A DNA stretch of 64,000 nucleotides from Variovorax paradoxus (lineage in GTDB: Bacteria; Pseudomonadota; Gammaproteobacteria; Burkholderiales; Burkholderiaceae_C). The stretch is from assembly GCF_030815975.1 (NCBI RefSeq), contig NZ_JAUSXL010000001.1:682001-746000 (forward strand), written 5' to 3'. Shown one piece after another: positions 9,004 through 17,974 of this stretch (the stretch's first letter is position 1; each line of letters starts with the position of its first letter). A model generated the notes under the pieces. The model saw only the letters and a list, made by a program, of their open reading frames with translations. It was not told where the DNA came from and did no database searches. A program made the position numbers and the translations under genes.

Positions 9004-9034
9004 GATGTTGTGTTCCTCTTGTGATGCCGCCGGC

Positions 9035-12000
9035 TTACCAGTGGAAGCCCGCACCGGCCGCCACGCCGACTTTTCCGCGGGAGTTGGCCGAGCCGCTGAA
9101 CTTCACGACCCACCGCCCGTTGTCCGAAAGCTTCGACACGCCGATGGCAAGCGCGGCCTGGCCATCGAAGCCCGCCACGCCCGCGGACACCATGCTCTTG
9201 CCCGGGATGTAGGCCTGCGGCATGTTGGCCATGGCCATCGCGCCGGCCGCGCCCGCGCTGGCGTCCTTGGCAATGCTGCGGATCTCGCCGCCCAGCGCGT
9301 TGACGCGCGCATCGGTGTAGGCGTTGGCCCCGGCGATGCCGCTGTTGAGCTGGTTCACGTTGACCGCGTCGGTGCCCGCGACGCCGGGCGCCACGTTGTG
9401 CACCGTGACCGGACCGGTCGCGTTGCTGCCGCCCATCGACACGCTGTTGTAGTTGATCGAGCCATCGGGATTGGTGTCGTACTTGACGGTCGACTGGTCG
9501 ATCACCGCCACCTGGCCCTGCACGCCGCGCAGCTGCGAGACGTTGACCGCATCGCTGTCGGCCGAGCCCGCGGCCACGCCGGTGATCTGGCGGAACTGCC
9601 CGTTGGCCGCGTTGCCCACGGACACCGCCGCCAGCGTGCTGGTGGTGGCGCCGATGGCGATGCGCTGCGCTTCGGTGGCCGTGGGCGGCACATAGCCGGC
9701 CACGCCCGCCGCGGTGGAGGCCACCGAGCCCGCGCCCAGCGCCACGCCGCCGGCCTGCGTCACGCTGGTGCCCGCGCCCAGTGCCACGCCCTGAACTCCG
9801 GCGGCCGAGGCGTTGGTGCCCATTGCAATCGAGTCCGCCAGATGCGACGTGGCACCTTGGCCGACGGCAATGCCACCCGGCGCGCTTTGCTGCACGATGG
9901 CGCCATTGCCGATGCCCACGCCGTTGTTGCCGTTGACCACAGTCTGAGGGCCGACCGCCACCGATTCAGCACCGATGGCCAGCGAGTCCGCCGCGGTGGA
10001 GTTGGCGTGGAAATACTTGGTTGGCGTCACCGCGAACGACTGCAGTGCGCCAGACAGCTGCCGCACCGTCACCGCGTCCTGCGACTGCGTGCCATCGGCC
10101 ACGTTGGTGATCTGGCGGTACGTGGTGGCGCTGCCGACCGAGAGCGCGCCGAGCAGCGTGCGGTCGGTGGTGTTGTATTCGATCAGGCTGCTGCCCGCCG
10201 GGATGCTGCCGGTCGAGGGCGCCACGAAGCGGTCCGAAACCGAGCCCGAACCGAGCGCAATGGCCCCGTCGACCGTAGCCGCAGCATCCTTGCCAGAGGC
10301 GATGGCGTCGGCGCCGGTTGCGCCGAGGTTGTTCTCATTGCCGCCGCCCGTGGAGTTGACGCTGTAGTAGCGGGTCTTGTTGGCCGTGACCGTGCTGCTC
10401 AGGTTCTCGATCGACTGGTTGGTGGCGAACAACTGGCTGCCGTTGATGGCGTCGGTCGAGGTAGCGGAAATGCTGCCGGCCGCCACGTTGGTGATCGTGC
10501 GCTCCGCACCCACGGCACCGACGCTGACCGTGCTTGCCGGCGTGGTGCCGGCGAAGTTGTAGGTGATACCGTCGATGACGGTACTGGCCGTGCCGACTGC
10601 GGCCGTCGTCGTCGATCCAGAGCCCAGCGCCACATCGCCGGCATTGTTGGCTACCGCGTTCGGGCCGATGGCGACGGAGTTGGTCCCCAAGGCCTTCGAG
10701 TCGGGCAGGACGGAGTTGGCGTGGAAGTACTTGATGCCCGCGCCGTTGTTGATGTCGCCGATCTGGCTGTTGATGTTGTTGATCGAAGTCGTGTTCGCCG
10801 TCACCTGCTGGTTGGTAGCGAACAGCTGCGAGCCGTTGACGGCATCGGTGGAGGTCCCGGTAATTTGGCCGGCCGCCACGTTGGTGATGGTGCGCTCGGC
10901 GCCCGCTGCGCCAACGCTCACGGTGCTCAGCGGTGTGGTGCCGGCAAAGTTGTAGGTTGTGCCGCCGATCACGGTGCTCGCAGTCTGGACTGTTGCGGCC
11001 GTCGTCGAGCCCGAGCCCAATGCCACGTCGCTGGCGTTGTTGGCCACTGCGTTCGGGCCGATGGCGACGGAATTTACACCGACGGCCTGCGAGTCGGGCA
11101 GGGTGGAGTTGGCGTGGAAGTACTTGATGCCCGCGCCGTTGTTGATGTCGCCGACCTGGTTGTTGAGATTGGTGATCGAAGTCGTGTTCGCCGTCACCTG
11201 CTGGTTGGTGCCGAACAACTGCGAGCCGTTGATGGCGTCGGTCGAGGTGCCGGTAATCTGGCCGGCCGCCACGTTGGTGATGGTGCGCTCCGCACCCAGC
11301 GAGCCGACACTGACCGTGCTCGGCGGGTTGGTGCCGGCGAAGTTGTAGGTGGTGCCACCAATCACTGCACTGGGCGTGTCGATCGCCTTGCTCGTCGTGG
11401 AGCCGGAACCCAAAGCCACGTCGCCAGCGTTGTTCGCCAAGGCCGTATCGCCGAATGCCACGGCGCCCGCCGCCAGGGCCTTGCTGGTGCTGCCGATCGC
11501 GACGCTGCCCTGCCCGACCACGGTGTTCCGGTAGCCGATGCCGACCGCGCCCTGCGCTGCCGTGCCGGGCGTGCTCACCCCTTGCCCGCCGCCGCCCACC
11601 ATGTTGGTGTTGCCCATTGCGACCGAGCCGTTGCCGGTCGCGGTGTTGTCCATACCGCTCGCGATCGCGCCGTCACCGGTTGCGGTGTTGGGGTCGCCGA
11701 TTGCGACCGCGCCGTTGCCGTTGGCAACGTTGCCCGAGCCGATGGAGACCGAGCGACCACCAGTGGCGGTCGCGTTGGTGCCGATTGCAACTGCCTCGGC
11801 CGTGTTGGCAACTGCGGAAGTACCCATGGCGATCGCGTTGTCCGCAGTCGCTTTTGCGTTGAAGCCGATCGACGTCGTCGCGTTGGCCGCGACACCGATG
11901 CCCGCGTTGGTGCCGATGGCGACATTGTCGTTGCCGCTGACCAGGCTGCCTGCCGAAGCCTTCAAGGTGCCATCGTAGGCGACCGTGCCATCGCCCGAAC

Positions 12001-13201
12001 CGAAGGCGACGTTGCGCGTTCCCGTGACGCCCGAACCCGCGCCCCGCATCACGCTCGCAATGCCGCCGCCCATGGCGGTGTTCTGCGCGCCACTGACCAG
12101 TGTTCCTGCGGCAATGCCCACTGCGACCGAACCCGTGTTGGCGGCCGTTGAGCCCGCACCGGCGCCCTGGCCGACTGCAACCGTGCTGTCCCCGATAGCA
12201 AGCGCTTGCGCTCCGAGTGCAAGCGAACTATCCCCCAACGCCCGGGCGCTGTTCCCGACGGCGGTGGCTGCGGCGTTGCTTGCCGTTGCCTGACGGCCGC
12301 CAGCGAACGCATCGGCACCGCTGGCGTTGGCTTGAAAGCCGATGGCAACGGCCCTGGTGGCGCTAGCCTGCACGTCGGTACCGATTGCGATCGCGCTTTC
12401 GACCAGCGCGCCGGTCCCTGCAGCGGAGCGAGCGCCGATGTAAATCGAGTTGACTCCGGCGGCAATGGCTCCGGTGCCGGCGGCGAAGGAATTGGTCTGC
12501 GTGGCATTCGCGTCGACCCCGATCGCTGTCGCGTTAGTACCACTCGTGGTCGAGCGGGCGCCGATCGCAACCGCACCGCTTACACCTGACGTGGCGGCTT
12601 GCAAACCAATGGCAACACTGTTCGCCGACTGCGCGTCCGTGTCCTGACCCATGGCGACTGCTGCCCGTCCGGCGGCGGCTGCCCTGATGCCGATCGCTGT
12701 GGAGAAGACCCCGCTGGCCTTCACGTCTGTGCCGATTGCAATGGCGCTCTCGGCCAATGCACCGGTCCCAGCGACTGTGCGCGCGCCCACGTAAATGGCA
12801 TTGGTCGCGGAGGCAATGGCGTTGATGCCGAGACTCGTGGCATTTATGCCGCCACTGGACGCGTTGAAACCTATTGCAGTGGCTCCAGCGAAAGTCGCTT
12901 CGGACTGCTGACCTGCACAGGTCGAGCTGCCGCTGTAGGAGTAGTACGGAGCCGTGGAACAGAGCGCCTGGGCCTGGACCGACGAGGCCCAACCCATTCC
13001 GCCCATCGCCGCCAGCGCGACCACGATCCTGGCGAACTTGCCGTGGAGCTTTGAGGTTTCCGCTCGCCGCGTTGTCTCGGCATCCGGGCCGCTCGCCGGG
13101 GCGCGCGAGGAACCCTTCTTGCCCCGGCTCGATGCGAGTTCCGAGGCCGCCACCCAGGCGCCCAGTGCCTCGTTCCAGATACTGCGGTACGACTTATTCA
13201 T
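9035..13201 (-). CDS. trimeric autotransporter adhesin (YadA-like)
   Basis: 1,388 residues. The N-terminus MNKSYRSIWNEALGAWVAAS is the extended signal peptide region (ESPR) of type V secreted proteins, followed by a signal core ending SSVQAQA. The passenger is made of left-handed beta-roll head repeats (AIGxxA/SVAIGxxAxA), broken by neck motifs such as TDAINGSQLF and DAVNVNQL. Three near-identical modules of 131 residues lie in the middle. The last 70-odd residues form the membrane anchor and end in GVAAGAGFHW, with the aromatic terminus needed for Bam-mediated insertion. GAGGAG precedes the ATG. The long AT-rich leader is unusual for this genome. It heads an operon with the OmpA-type lipoprotein and lies 1.4 kb from a GT41-type transferase. 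Confidence 0.96.
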   Translation of the reverse strand: MNKSYRSIWNEALGAWVAASELASSRGKKGSSRAPASGPDAETTRRAETSKLHGKFARIVVALAAMGGMGWASSVQAQALCSTAPYYSYSGSSTCAGQQSEATFAGATAIGFNASSGGINATSLGINAIASATNAIYVGARTVAGTGALAESAIAIGTDVKASGVFSTAIGIRAAAAGRAAVAMGQDTDAQSANSVAIGLQAATSGVSGAVAIGARSTTSGTNATAIGVDANATQTNSFAAGTGAIAAGVNSIYIGARSAAGTGALVESAIAIGTDVQASATRAVAIGFQANASGADAFAGGRQATASNAAATAVGNSARALGDSSLALGAQALAIGDSTVAVGQGAGAGSTAANTGSVAVGIAAGTLVSGAQNTAMGGGIASVMRGAGSGVTGTRNVAFGSGDGTVAYDGTLKASAGSLVSGNDNVAIGTNAGIGVAANATTSIGFNAKATADNAIAMGTSAVANTAEAVAIGTNATATGGRSVSIGSGNVANGNGAVAIGDPNTATGDGAIASGMDNTATGNGSVAMGNTNMVGGGGQGVSTPGTAAQGAVGIGYRNTVVGQGSVAIGSTSKALAAGAVAFGDTALANNAGDVALGSGSTTSKAIDTPSAVIGGTTYNFAGTNPPSTVSVGSLGAERTITNVAAGQITGTSTDAINGSQLFGTNQQVTANTTSITNLNNQVGDINNGAGIKYFHANSTLPDSQAVGVNSVAIGPNAVANNASDVALGSGSTTAATVQTASTVIGGTTYNFAGTTPLSTVSVGAAGAERTITNVAAGQITGTSTDAVNGSQLFATNQQVTANTTSINNINSQIGDINNGAGIKYFHANSVLPDSKALGTNSVAIGPNAVANNAGDVALGSGSTTTAAVGTASTVIDGITYNFAGTTPASTVSVGAVGAERTITNVAAGSISATSTDAINGSQLFATNQSIENLSSTVTANKTRYYSVNSTGGGNENNLGATGADAIASGKDAAATVDGAIALGSGSVSDRFVAPSTGSIPAGSSLIEYNTTDRTLLGALSVGSATTYRQITNVADGTQSQDAVTVRQLSGALQSFAVTPTKYFHANSTAADSLAIGAESVAVGPQTVVNGNNGVGIGNGAIVQQSAPGGIAVGQGATSHLADSIAMGTNASAAGVQGVALGAGTSVTQAGGVALGAGSVASTAAGVAGYVPPTATEAQRIAIGATTSTLAAVSVGNAANGQFRQITGVAAGSADSDAVNVSQLRGVQGQVAVIDQSTVKYDTNPDGSINYNSVSMGGSNATGPVTVHNVAPGVAGTDAVNVNQLNSGIAGANAYTDARVNALGGEIRSIAKDASAGAAGAMAMANMPQAYIPGKSMVSAGVAGFDGQAALAIGVSKLSDNGRWVVKFSGSANSRGKVGVAAGAGFHW
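10330..11508 (-). repeat. three tandem 393-bp modules inside the adhesin gene
   Basis: Identical words recur at exactly 393-base spacing: TTGTAGGT starts at 10557, 10950 and 11343, and GTGGAAGTAC at 10721 and 11114. Each unit codes 131 residues running from a KYFHANS segment through head repeats and an ERTITNVAAG segment to a neck. The two promoter-side units are the most alike. Such arrays change copy number by recombination and set adhesin length. Unit limits are approximate. Confidence 0.8.
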
Positions 13202-13640
13202 GCATTTCTCCTCAATAGTTCATTTGCTGCCACTGCGCCTGCTGTCAGCGCATGCGGCAATAAAGACGCCAAAAGTCTTACTCAAGTGCGAGCTATTGGC
13301 GTCGACCGTGGTGCGCCCATAGAACCTTTAGAAATAGTCGTAAAACTATTCAGCAGATTGCAATTAAACGGAAACATTTTTTTGGCGGATCTTAAGAGAT
13401 CGTCAACGGATGCAACCGCTGGTGTGGCGAATTAACGTCGTTGCAACGCGGCAGAGGAGATTGGAAATTTCTATTGATCTTGGCCTATGATTAGTAATGC
13501 TAATTAATTATTAATTGATCTCGCCTAACATAGTCCATCGAGTAATTGAATTTTAAATATCTATCATCTTTTTTATACAAATAGTAATACGAAGTTTTTA
13601 TATAATTCGCTCGCCATGCCATAAATTCCGAGACTGATTG
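13202..13640 (-). promoter_or_regulatory. AT-rich leader/promoter region of the adhesin operon
   Basis: From about 13320 to 13640 the sequence is strikingly AT-rich, including GCTAATTAATTATTAATTG near 13500 and long A/T runs near 13370 and 13570, in a GC-rich genome. No coding frame is credible. The position upstream of a surface adhesin fits a promoter region controlled by an H-NS/MvaT-like silencer, which is an inference from composition only. I could not single out a -10/-35 pair with confidence. Confidence 0.55.
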
Positions 13641-13987
13641 ATTGAAATTTCAAATCGGCTGCTTCTTGGCGGTAGGAGCCAATTCCATGAATGCAGCGGG
13701 CCCCCGGCGCGAGCGTTCGAACCCATACGCCCGCAGGCGCTGGACGGTTCGCTTTGGATGGCTTTGCCGAGGGAGGGCGGCCGCTGCCAGCACGAGAACT
13801 GGAGGCCGTTTTGGGCGTGTCGTGGGGTCTGTCTCGGCGCGAACTGCGCCGATGGGCTAGTGCCCTGACGATGGCTCAAGAAACAAGGCGGCGCCTGTTC
13901 GAGCGGGAGCAATGGGCTGCGAATGCCTGCGGCACGGCGGCATTCGCGCAAGGAGGCGCCGCGCAGTGGCGGCGCGTTGGCGCCGGC
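13641..13987. other. intergenic, no gene supported
   Basis: GC-rich stretch between the adhesin leader and the DUF4019 gene stop. Several open frames cross it on both strands, but none has family features, a ribosome site or a sensible start. I see nothing definite in it. Confidence 0.4.
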
Positions 13988-14422
13988 TTATCGCAGCACG
14001 TAGCCGCTCAGGCGCCACGTGCCGTCGCGCTCGAGGCGAAAGCTCGCCATCTCGCGCACCACGCGGTTGGCGGCGTTGGCAAAACGGGTTTCGTACTCGA
14101 CGTTGATGTACTGGCCGGACAGGTCGGCATCTTCATTTGCGACCATCTGGCGATTGACCGAGACCCAGGTGCGCTGCTGGGCCGCGCCGAGCGGCGAACG
14201 CGAGGCCTCGACCTGGCGAACGAATTCGGTACGTGCCACGCGCTTCTTGGTCACCGAGGTCGCACCGTCCCAGATCTCGCCGATCTTGCCCTGATCCACC
14301 AACTGGATGGCCTGCAGGCCCCCGCGGACCATGTTCGTCGGATCGGCGTCCTGGGCCGAGGCGAGGCCCATCCAACTGGCCAGAAGGGCCGTGCCGAGCA
14401 GCAGTTTGCTTTTTGAGGTCAT
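13988..14422 (-). CDS. secreted DUF4019-family protein
   Basis: 144 residues from MTSKSKLLLGTALLASWMGL, a clean signal peptide with likely cleavage after LASA. A start 33 bases upstream would put 11 extra residues before the signal, so I prefer this Met. The mature part (KRVARTEFVRQVEASRSPLG, then YINVEYETRF) matches the DUF4019 pattern of small periplasmic proteins with an NTF2-like look and no known function. It lies between the adhesin operon and the divergent glycosyltransferase gene. No lipobox is present. Confidence 0.75.
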   Translation of the reverse strand: MTSKSKLLLGTALLASWMGLASAQDADPTNMVRGGLQAIQLVDQGKIGEIWDGATSVTKKRVARTEFVRQVEASRSPLGAAQQRTWVSVNRQMVANEDADLSGQYINVEYETRFANAANRVVREMASFRLERDGTWRLSGYVLR

Positions 14423-14641
14423 CTGAGTTTCGAGGAGTGTTTTGAATTTCGACATGCAAGTATGTCCGAAGTTACATGCAGCCCTCTAAAGTGTTGCCGC
14501 TGGATGCCAGTCGATTTTCTGCTCCCTGGCTGGCAGGAACGCGATCCAAGGCTGTTGAATTGATTTGTGAAAACTTTTTTATTGCATTTAATGGCTCCGC
14601 GCGCCAATTTGGTGCAAAAAAGCGCCCTCGAGAAAGAGAAG

Positions 14642-16867
14642 ATGGAAAAGCCAGAGATCGACAATGACCGCGAGTTCAATGCCGCCTTGCGCCTGCACCA
14701 AGACGGGCAATTGAAAGAGGCCGAAGCTGCCTATGAAGCGCTCCTGGCGCGCAGGCCCGCGCATCACGCGAGTCTCGCAATGCTCGCTATCCTGAATCTT
14801 CAAAAGAATCGCCCCGAGATCGCGCTGCACTACGCGGATCTTTCCATTGCCAGGGAAGCACGGGTGCCCAATGCGCACGCGACGCGCGGCAATGCGCTGC
14901 ACCGCCTCGAAAAGTACGAAGAGGCCGTGGACGCTTTCCAGACCGCACTTGCCCTGAACCCGAACGCCTACGACGTGCTGACGAACTGCGGCATCACGCT
15001 CGTGCGACTGGGCCGCCACGACGAGGCGCTCGCTTGCTACAACCGCGCGCTGGAGATGCAGCCTTCGTCGCCCGACACGCGCTACAACCGCGGGATCGAA
15101 CTGCTCAGGCGATCGCGCCATGCAGAGGCGCTCGACGACTTCGATGCAGTCCTTCTTCATTCGGCGAACGACGAGGATGCGCAGATCAGGCGCATCTATA
15201 CCTTGTGCGGCTTGCATCGCTACCAGGACGCATGGGCTGCGAGCGAGGACGCGGTGGCGCGCGGAAGGGTTTCGCCCGGCATTCACCAGGCGCGCGGCTA
15301 TGTCCTGATGGGAATGGGCGAGCCGGCGAGGGCGGCCGATGCATTCCGGCAGGCCATCGCTGTGCGTGCGCCGTCGGAAGCGGGCGATGGCCTCGATCAT
15401 CTCCATGCGGGGCGAGCGCTGGTGTGCGTGGGCCGGCATGAAGAAGCGTTCCTGCACTTCCAGCAGGCAGCGCAATCCGTTCCGATGCCCGCCTACGCGG
15501 CAGGCGACCATTTGCTGGCGATGCTGCAGACGGTCCAATGGGACGATTTCGGGCATGAACGCGCCAAGGTCCGCGCGGCTGTCGCGAGCGGCCAGCCGTC
15601 CGCGACCCCGTTCGTCATGGCGGTTTGCAGCGACGATCCTCGATCGGTCAGGCAGGCCGGCGAGACCTTCGCCAAGGACATGTGCGCGAACGTGGTGTGC
15701 CTGCCCATGCCAGGGCCGGTGCGCTGCGAGCGCATCCGGATCGGCTACTTCTCGGCGGATTTCCATGCGCACGCGACGGCCGTGCTCATGGCCGAACTCA
15801 TCGAGCAGCACGACCGGACGCAGTTCGAGATTTTCCTGTTCTCGTTCGGCGTGCGGCACCGCGACGGCGTGGCGGCTCGCCTGGCCAAGGCCGCCGACCA
15901 CTTTCTCGATGTCGTCGACATTTCCGATGCGGCGATCTGCGCGCTTGCGCGCGAGCGGGGCATCGACATCGCGATCGACCTGAAAGGCTATACGCAGGAC
16001 TGCCGCCCGGGCATCTTCGCGGGACGCGCGGCCCCGGTCCAGGTCAACTACCTGGGCTATCCGGGCAGCATGGGGGCGGCGTTCATCGACTACATCATCG
16101 GGGACGCGATCGTCACGCCCATCGACCATGCGCCGTTCTACAGCGAGAAGATCGTGACGCTGCCCGGCTGCTACCAGCCCAACAGCCCCGGCATGCGGCC
16201 CATCGCCACAATGCCGGGCGACAGGGCCTCGCAGCGGCACGCCGCCGGATTGCCGGCCGAGGCCTTCGTGTTCTGCTGCTTCAACAACACCTACAAGATC
16301 ACGCCGTCCGTTTTCGAGCTGTGGATGCGGATCCTGCGCGCGGTCAGCGGCAGCGTGCTGTGGCTCTACGAGCCGGACGGCCACGTCGCAGCGAGGCTGC
16401 GAGCGCATGCAGTGAAGCAGGGCGTGGCGGCGCAGCGCCTGGTCTTCGCGCCCAGGCAGCCGCTGCCCGTTCATCTGGCCCGGCATGCGCTGGCCGATCT
16501 GTTCCTGGACACCTTTCCGTGCACTGCACACACCACGGGAAGCGATGCCCTGTGGGCGGGCTTGCCCATGCTCACCTGCCTTGGCGAAACCTTCGCGGGC
16601 CGCGTAGCGGCGAGCCTTCTCTGTGCTGTCGGACTGCCCGAGCTGGTGGCACATTCGCCGCAGCAGTACGAAGCCATGGCGTGCAGCCTGGCAGCCACGC
16701 CCGGCGTGCTGGAACGCCAGCGAGAGCAGCTCATCGAGGCAAGAACCCGGGCGCCGCTTTTCAATGTCGAGCGCTACCGGCGCGGCATCGAGGACGCGTA
16801 CCGGCGCATGCACGAACGCCATCTGCGAGGCGAGGCGCCGGCACCCATCGCCTGGACGGGGCACTGA
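14642..16867 (+). CDS. TPR protein with SPINDLY/OGT-type glycosyltransferase domain (GT41-like)
   Basis: 741 residues starting at MEKPEIDND after GAAAGAGAAG. The first 300 or so residues are tetratricopeptide repeats (DGQLKEAEAAYEALLARRP, then HATRGNALHRLEKYEEAVDA). The C-terminal 400 carry O-GlcNAc-transferase-like signatures: IRIGYFSADFHAHATA, VQVNYLGYPGSMGAAFIDYI, FNNTYKITPSVFELW and a sugar-nucleotide site near DTFPCTAHTTGSDALWAGLP. The domain transfers a sugar from a UDP-sugar to Ser/Thr or, in HMW1C relatives, Asn of protein acceptors in the cytoplasm. The TPRs select the acceptor. The adhesin nearby, rich in Asn, Ser and Thr, is the obvious candidate acceptor. This is inference. Confidence 0.9.
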   Translation: MEKPEIDNDREFNAALRLHQDGQLKEAEAAYEALLARRPAHHASLAMLAILNLQKNRPEIALHYADLSIAREARVPNAHATRGNALHRLEKYEEAVDAFQTALALNPNAYDVLTNCGITLVRLGRHDEALACYNRALEMQPSSPDTRYNRGIELLRRSRHAEALDDFDAVLLHSANDEDAQIRRIYTLCGLHRYQDAWAASEDAVARGRVSPGIHQARGYVLMGMGEPARAADAFRQAIAVRAPSEAGDGLDHLHAGRALVCVGRHEEAFLHFQQAAQSVPMPAYAAGDHLLAMLQTVQWDDFGHERAKVRAAVASGQPSATPFVMAVCSDDPRSVRQAGETFAKDMCANVVCLPMPGPVRCERIRIGYFSADFHAHATAVLMAELIEQHDRTQFEIFLFSFGVRHRDGVAARLAKAADHFLDVVDISDAAICALARERGIDIAIDLKGYTQDCRPGIFAGRAAPVQVNYLGYPGSMGAAFIDYIIGDAIVTPIDHAPFYSEKIVTLPGCYQPNSPGMRPIATMPGDRASQRHAAGLPAEAFVFCCFNNTYKITPSVFELWMRILRAVSGSVLWLYEPDGHVAARLRAHAVKQGVAAQRLVFAPRQPLPVHLARHALADLFLDTFPCTAHTTGSDALWAGLPMLTCLGETFAGRVAASLLCAVGLPELVAHSPQQYEAMACSLAATPGVLERQREQLIEARTRAPLFNVERYRRGIEDAYRRMHERHLRGEAPAPIAWTGH

Positions 16868-16895
16868 GCATGCGGCGCTCTGCGCCCGGTCGTCC

Positions 16896-17810
16896 TCAGG
16901 TCTGTATGTAGAGGCCGGGCGCCGGGGCGGAGGCGGTCGATGGCGGCTCGCCCATCATCTCGCGCAAGCTCGCTTCGATCGTGCGTGACATCGCATCCAG
17001 CGCCAGGTCGTTGGCCGCGGTGCCGAAGGGCTCCTCGATCTCGGCACCCAGCGCCTCCAGCGCGAAGAAGGTGTAGGCAATGAAGGCCACCACCACGGGC
17101 GTCATGGGGCCGATGGCATCCACCAGGCCGAAAGGCAGCAGCACGCAGTAGAGATAGATGGTGCGGTGGATGATGACCGAGTAGGTGAAAGGGATGGGGG
17201 TGCCGGCAATGCGCTCGCAGCCGCCCAGCGCGTCCGTCAGCCGTCCTAGCGGAACCTCCATGGCCTGGGCCAGCACCGGGTCGAAATGCCCTTGCCGGCG
17301 CCGGTCTCGCAGCCACTCTCCCACCATCAACAGCAGCATGGCCGGCTTGAAGTGCGCGGCCTGCAGGCGCGTGCAGTCTTCCGGGGGAAGAAGGCGCGCG
17401 AGATCGACGACCGGGTCGCTGCCGCGGAGCTGGTGGCGCAGCGCGTGCACGAACGCGATGAGGCGGGCGACCGGGAGATCGGGGGCCGCGGGCGCATCGG
17501 TCAGCGTGAGCAGCTGCCGCACCAGCGACCGGCTCTCGTTGAGCAGCGCGCCCCACAGGGTGCGCGCCTCCCAGTAGCGCGAGTAGCTCGTGCTGTTGCG
17601 AAAGCCCAGGAAGATCGCGAGCGTGAGCCCGATCAGCGAGAAGGGCACGAAGTTGAGCGGCACCTTCCACTGGAACAGGCGGCCGTGCAGCACCGTCACG
17701 AGCAGCGCGAACGCGGTGGTCCACAGCAGCTGCGGCGTGATGTCGAGCAGGACCGAGCCGCGCCAGACAAAGAGCATGCGCAGCCAGTGGGGGCGGGGTC
17801 GAACGATCAT
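16896..17810 (-). CDS. bestrophin-family (UPF0187) membrane protein
   Basis: 304 residues. The N-terminus has two hydrophobic helices (LLWTTAFALLVTVLHG and FSLIGLTLAIFLGFRNSTSY) with the FRNxxSYxRYWEAR signature of bacterial bestrophins near residue 75. Two further helices occur near residues 215 and 240 (PFTYSVIIHRTIYLYCVLLP). Bacterial homologues form pentameric inner-membrane ion channels, mostly cation-selective, whereas animal relatives conduct chloride. Start chosen at MIVRPRPHWLRM. It is divergent from the EF-G-like gene, with 164 bases between starts, and there is no functional link to its neighbours. Confidence 0.88.
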   Translation of the reverse strand: MIVRPRPHWLRMLFVWRGSVLLDITPQLLWTTAFALLVTVLHGRLFQWKVPLNFVPFSLIGLTLAIFLGFRNSTSYSRYWEARTLWGALLNESRSLVRQLLTLTDAPAAPDLPVARLIAFVHALRHQLRGSDPVVDLARLLPPEDCTRLQAAHFKPAMLLLMVGEWLRDRRRQGHFDPVLAQAMEVPLGRLTDALGGCERIAGTPIPFTYSVIIHRTIYLYCVLLPFGLVDAIGPMTPVVVAFIAYTFFALEALGAEIEEPFGTAANDLALDAMSRTIEASLREMMGEPPSTASAPAPGLYIQT

Positions 17811-17974
17811 CGAGCGGCGATTATCCGCGCGGGGCACGGCACTTTGGGCAGGCGCCATGCCACCAGCTTGCATCGCCCCCGCCAATCCCGTACGCTGGCC
17901 CGGCGTCCATGTGCAGCACCCGAGCCCCAGCGGGCCGCCGGGCCGCCTTGCGGGCGCGCAAAGGAGTGCATGCC

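Noticed and set aside
9035..13201. Long plus-strand open frame (9 to 12.1 kb) opposite the adhesin gene
   Set aside because: It is rich in Arg, Ala, Gly and His with no domain, and is fully explained as the antisense shadow of the repetitive GC-rich adhesin gene.
9035..13201. Adhesin repeats as a CRISPR-like array
   Set aside because: The repeats are long in-frame protein modules with no short repeat-spacer pattern, and no cas genes are present.
13691..14416. 241-codon plus-strand frame near the adhesin leader
   Set aside because: Its second half is antisense to the DUF4019 gene and its first half has no family features or ribosome site.
14588..16864. 758-codon minus-strand frame opposite the GT41-type gene
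   Set aside because: It lacks domains and has composition typical of antisense frames. The plus-strand frame carries clear TPR and transferase motifs.
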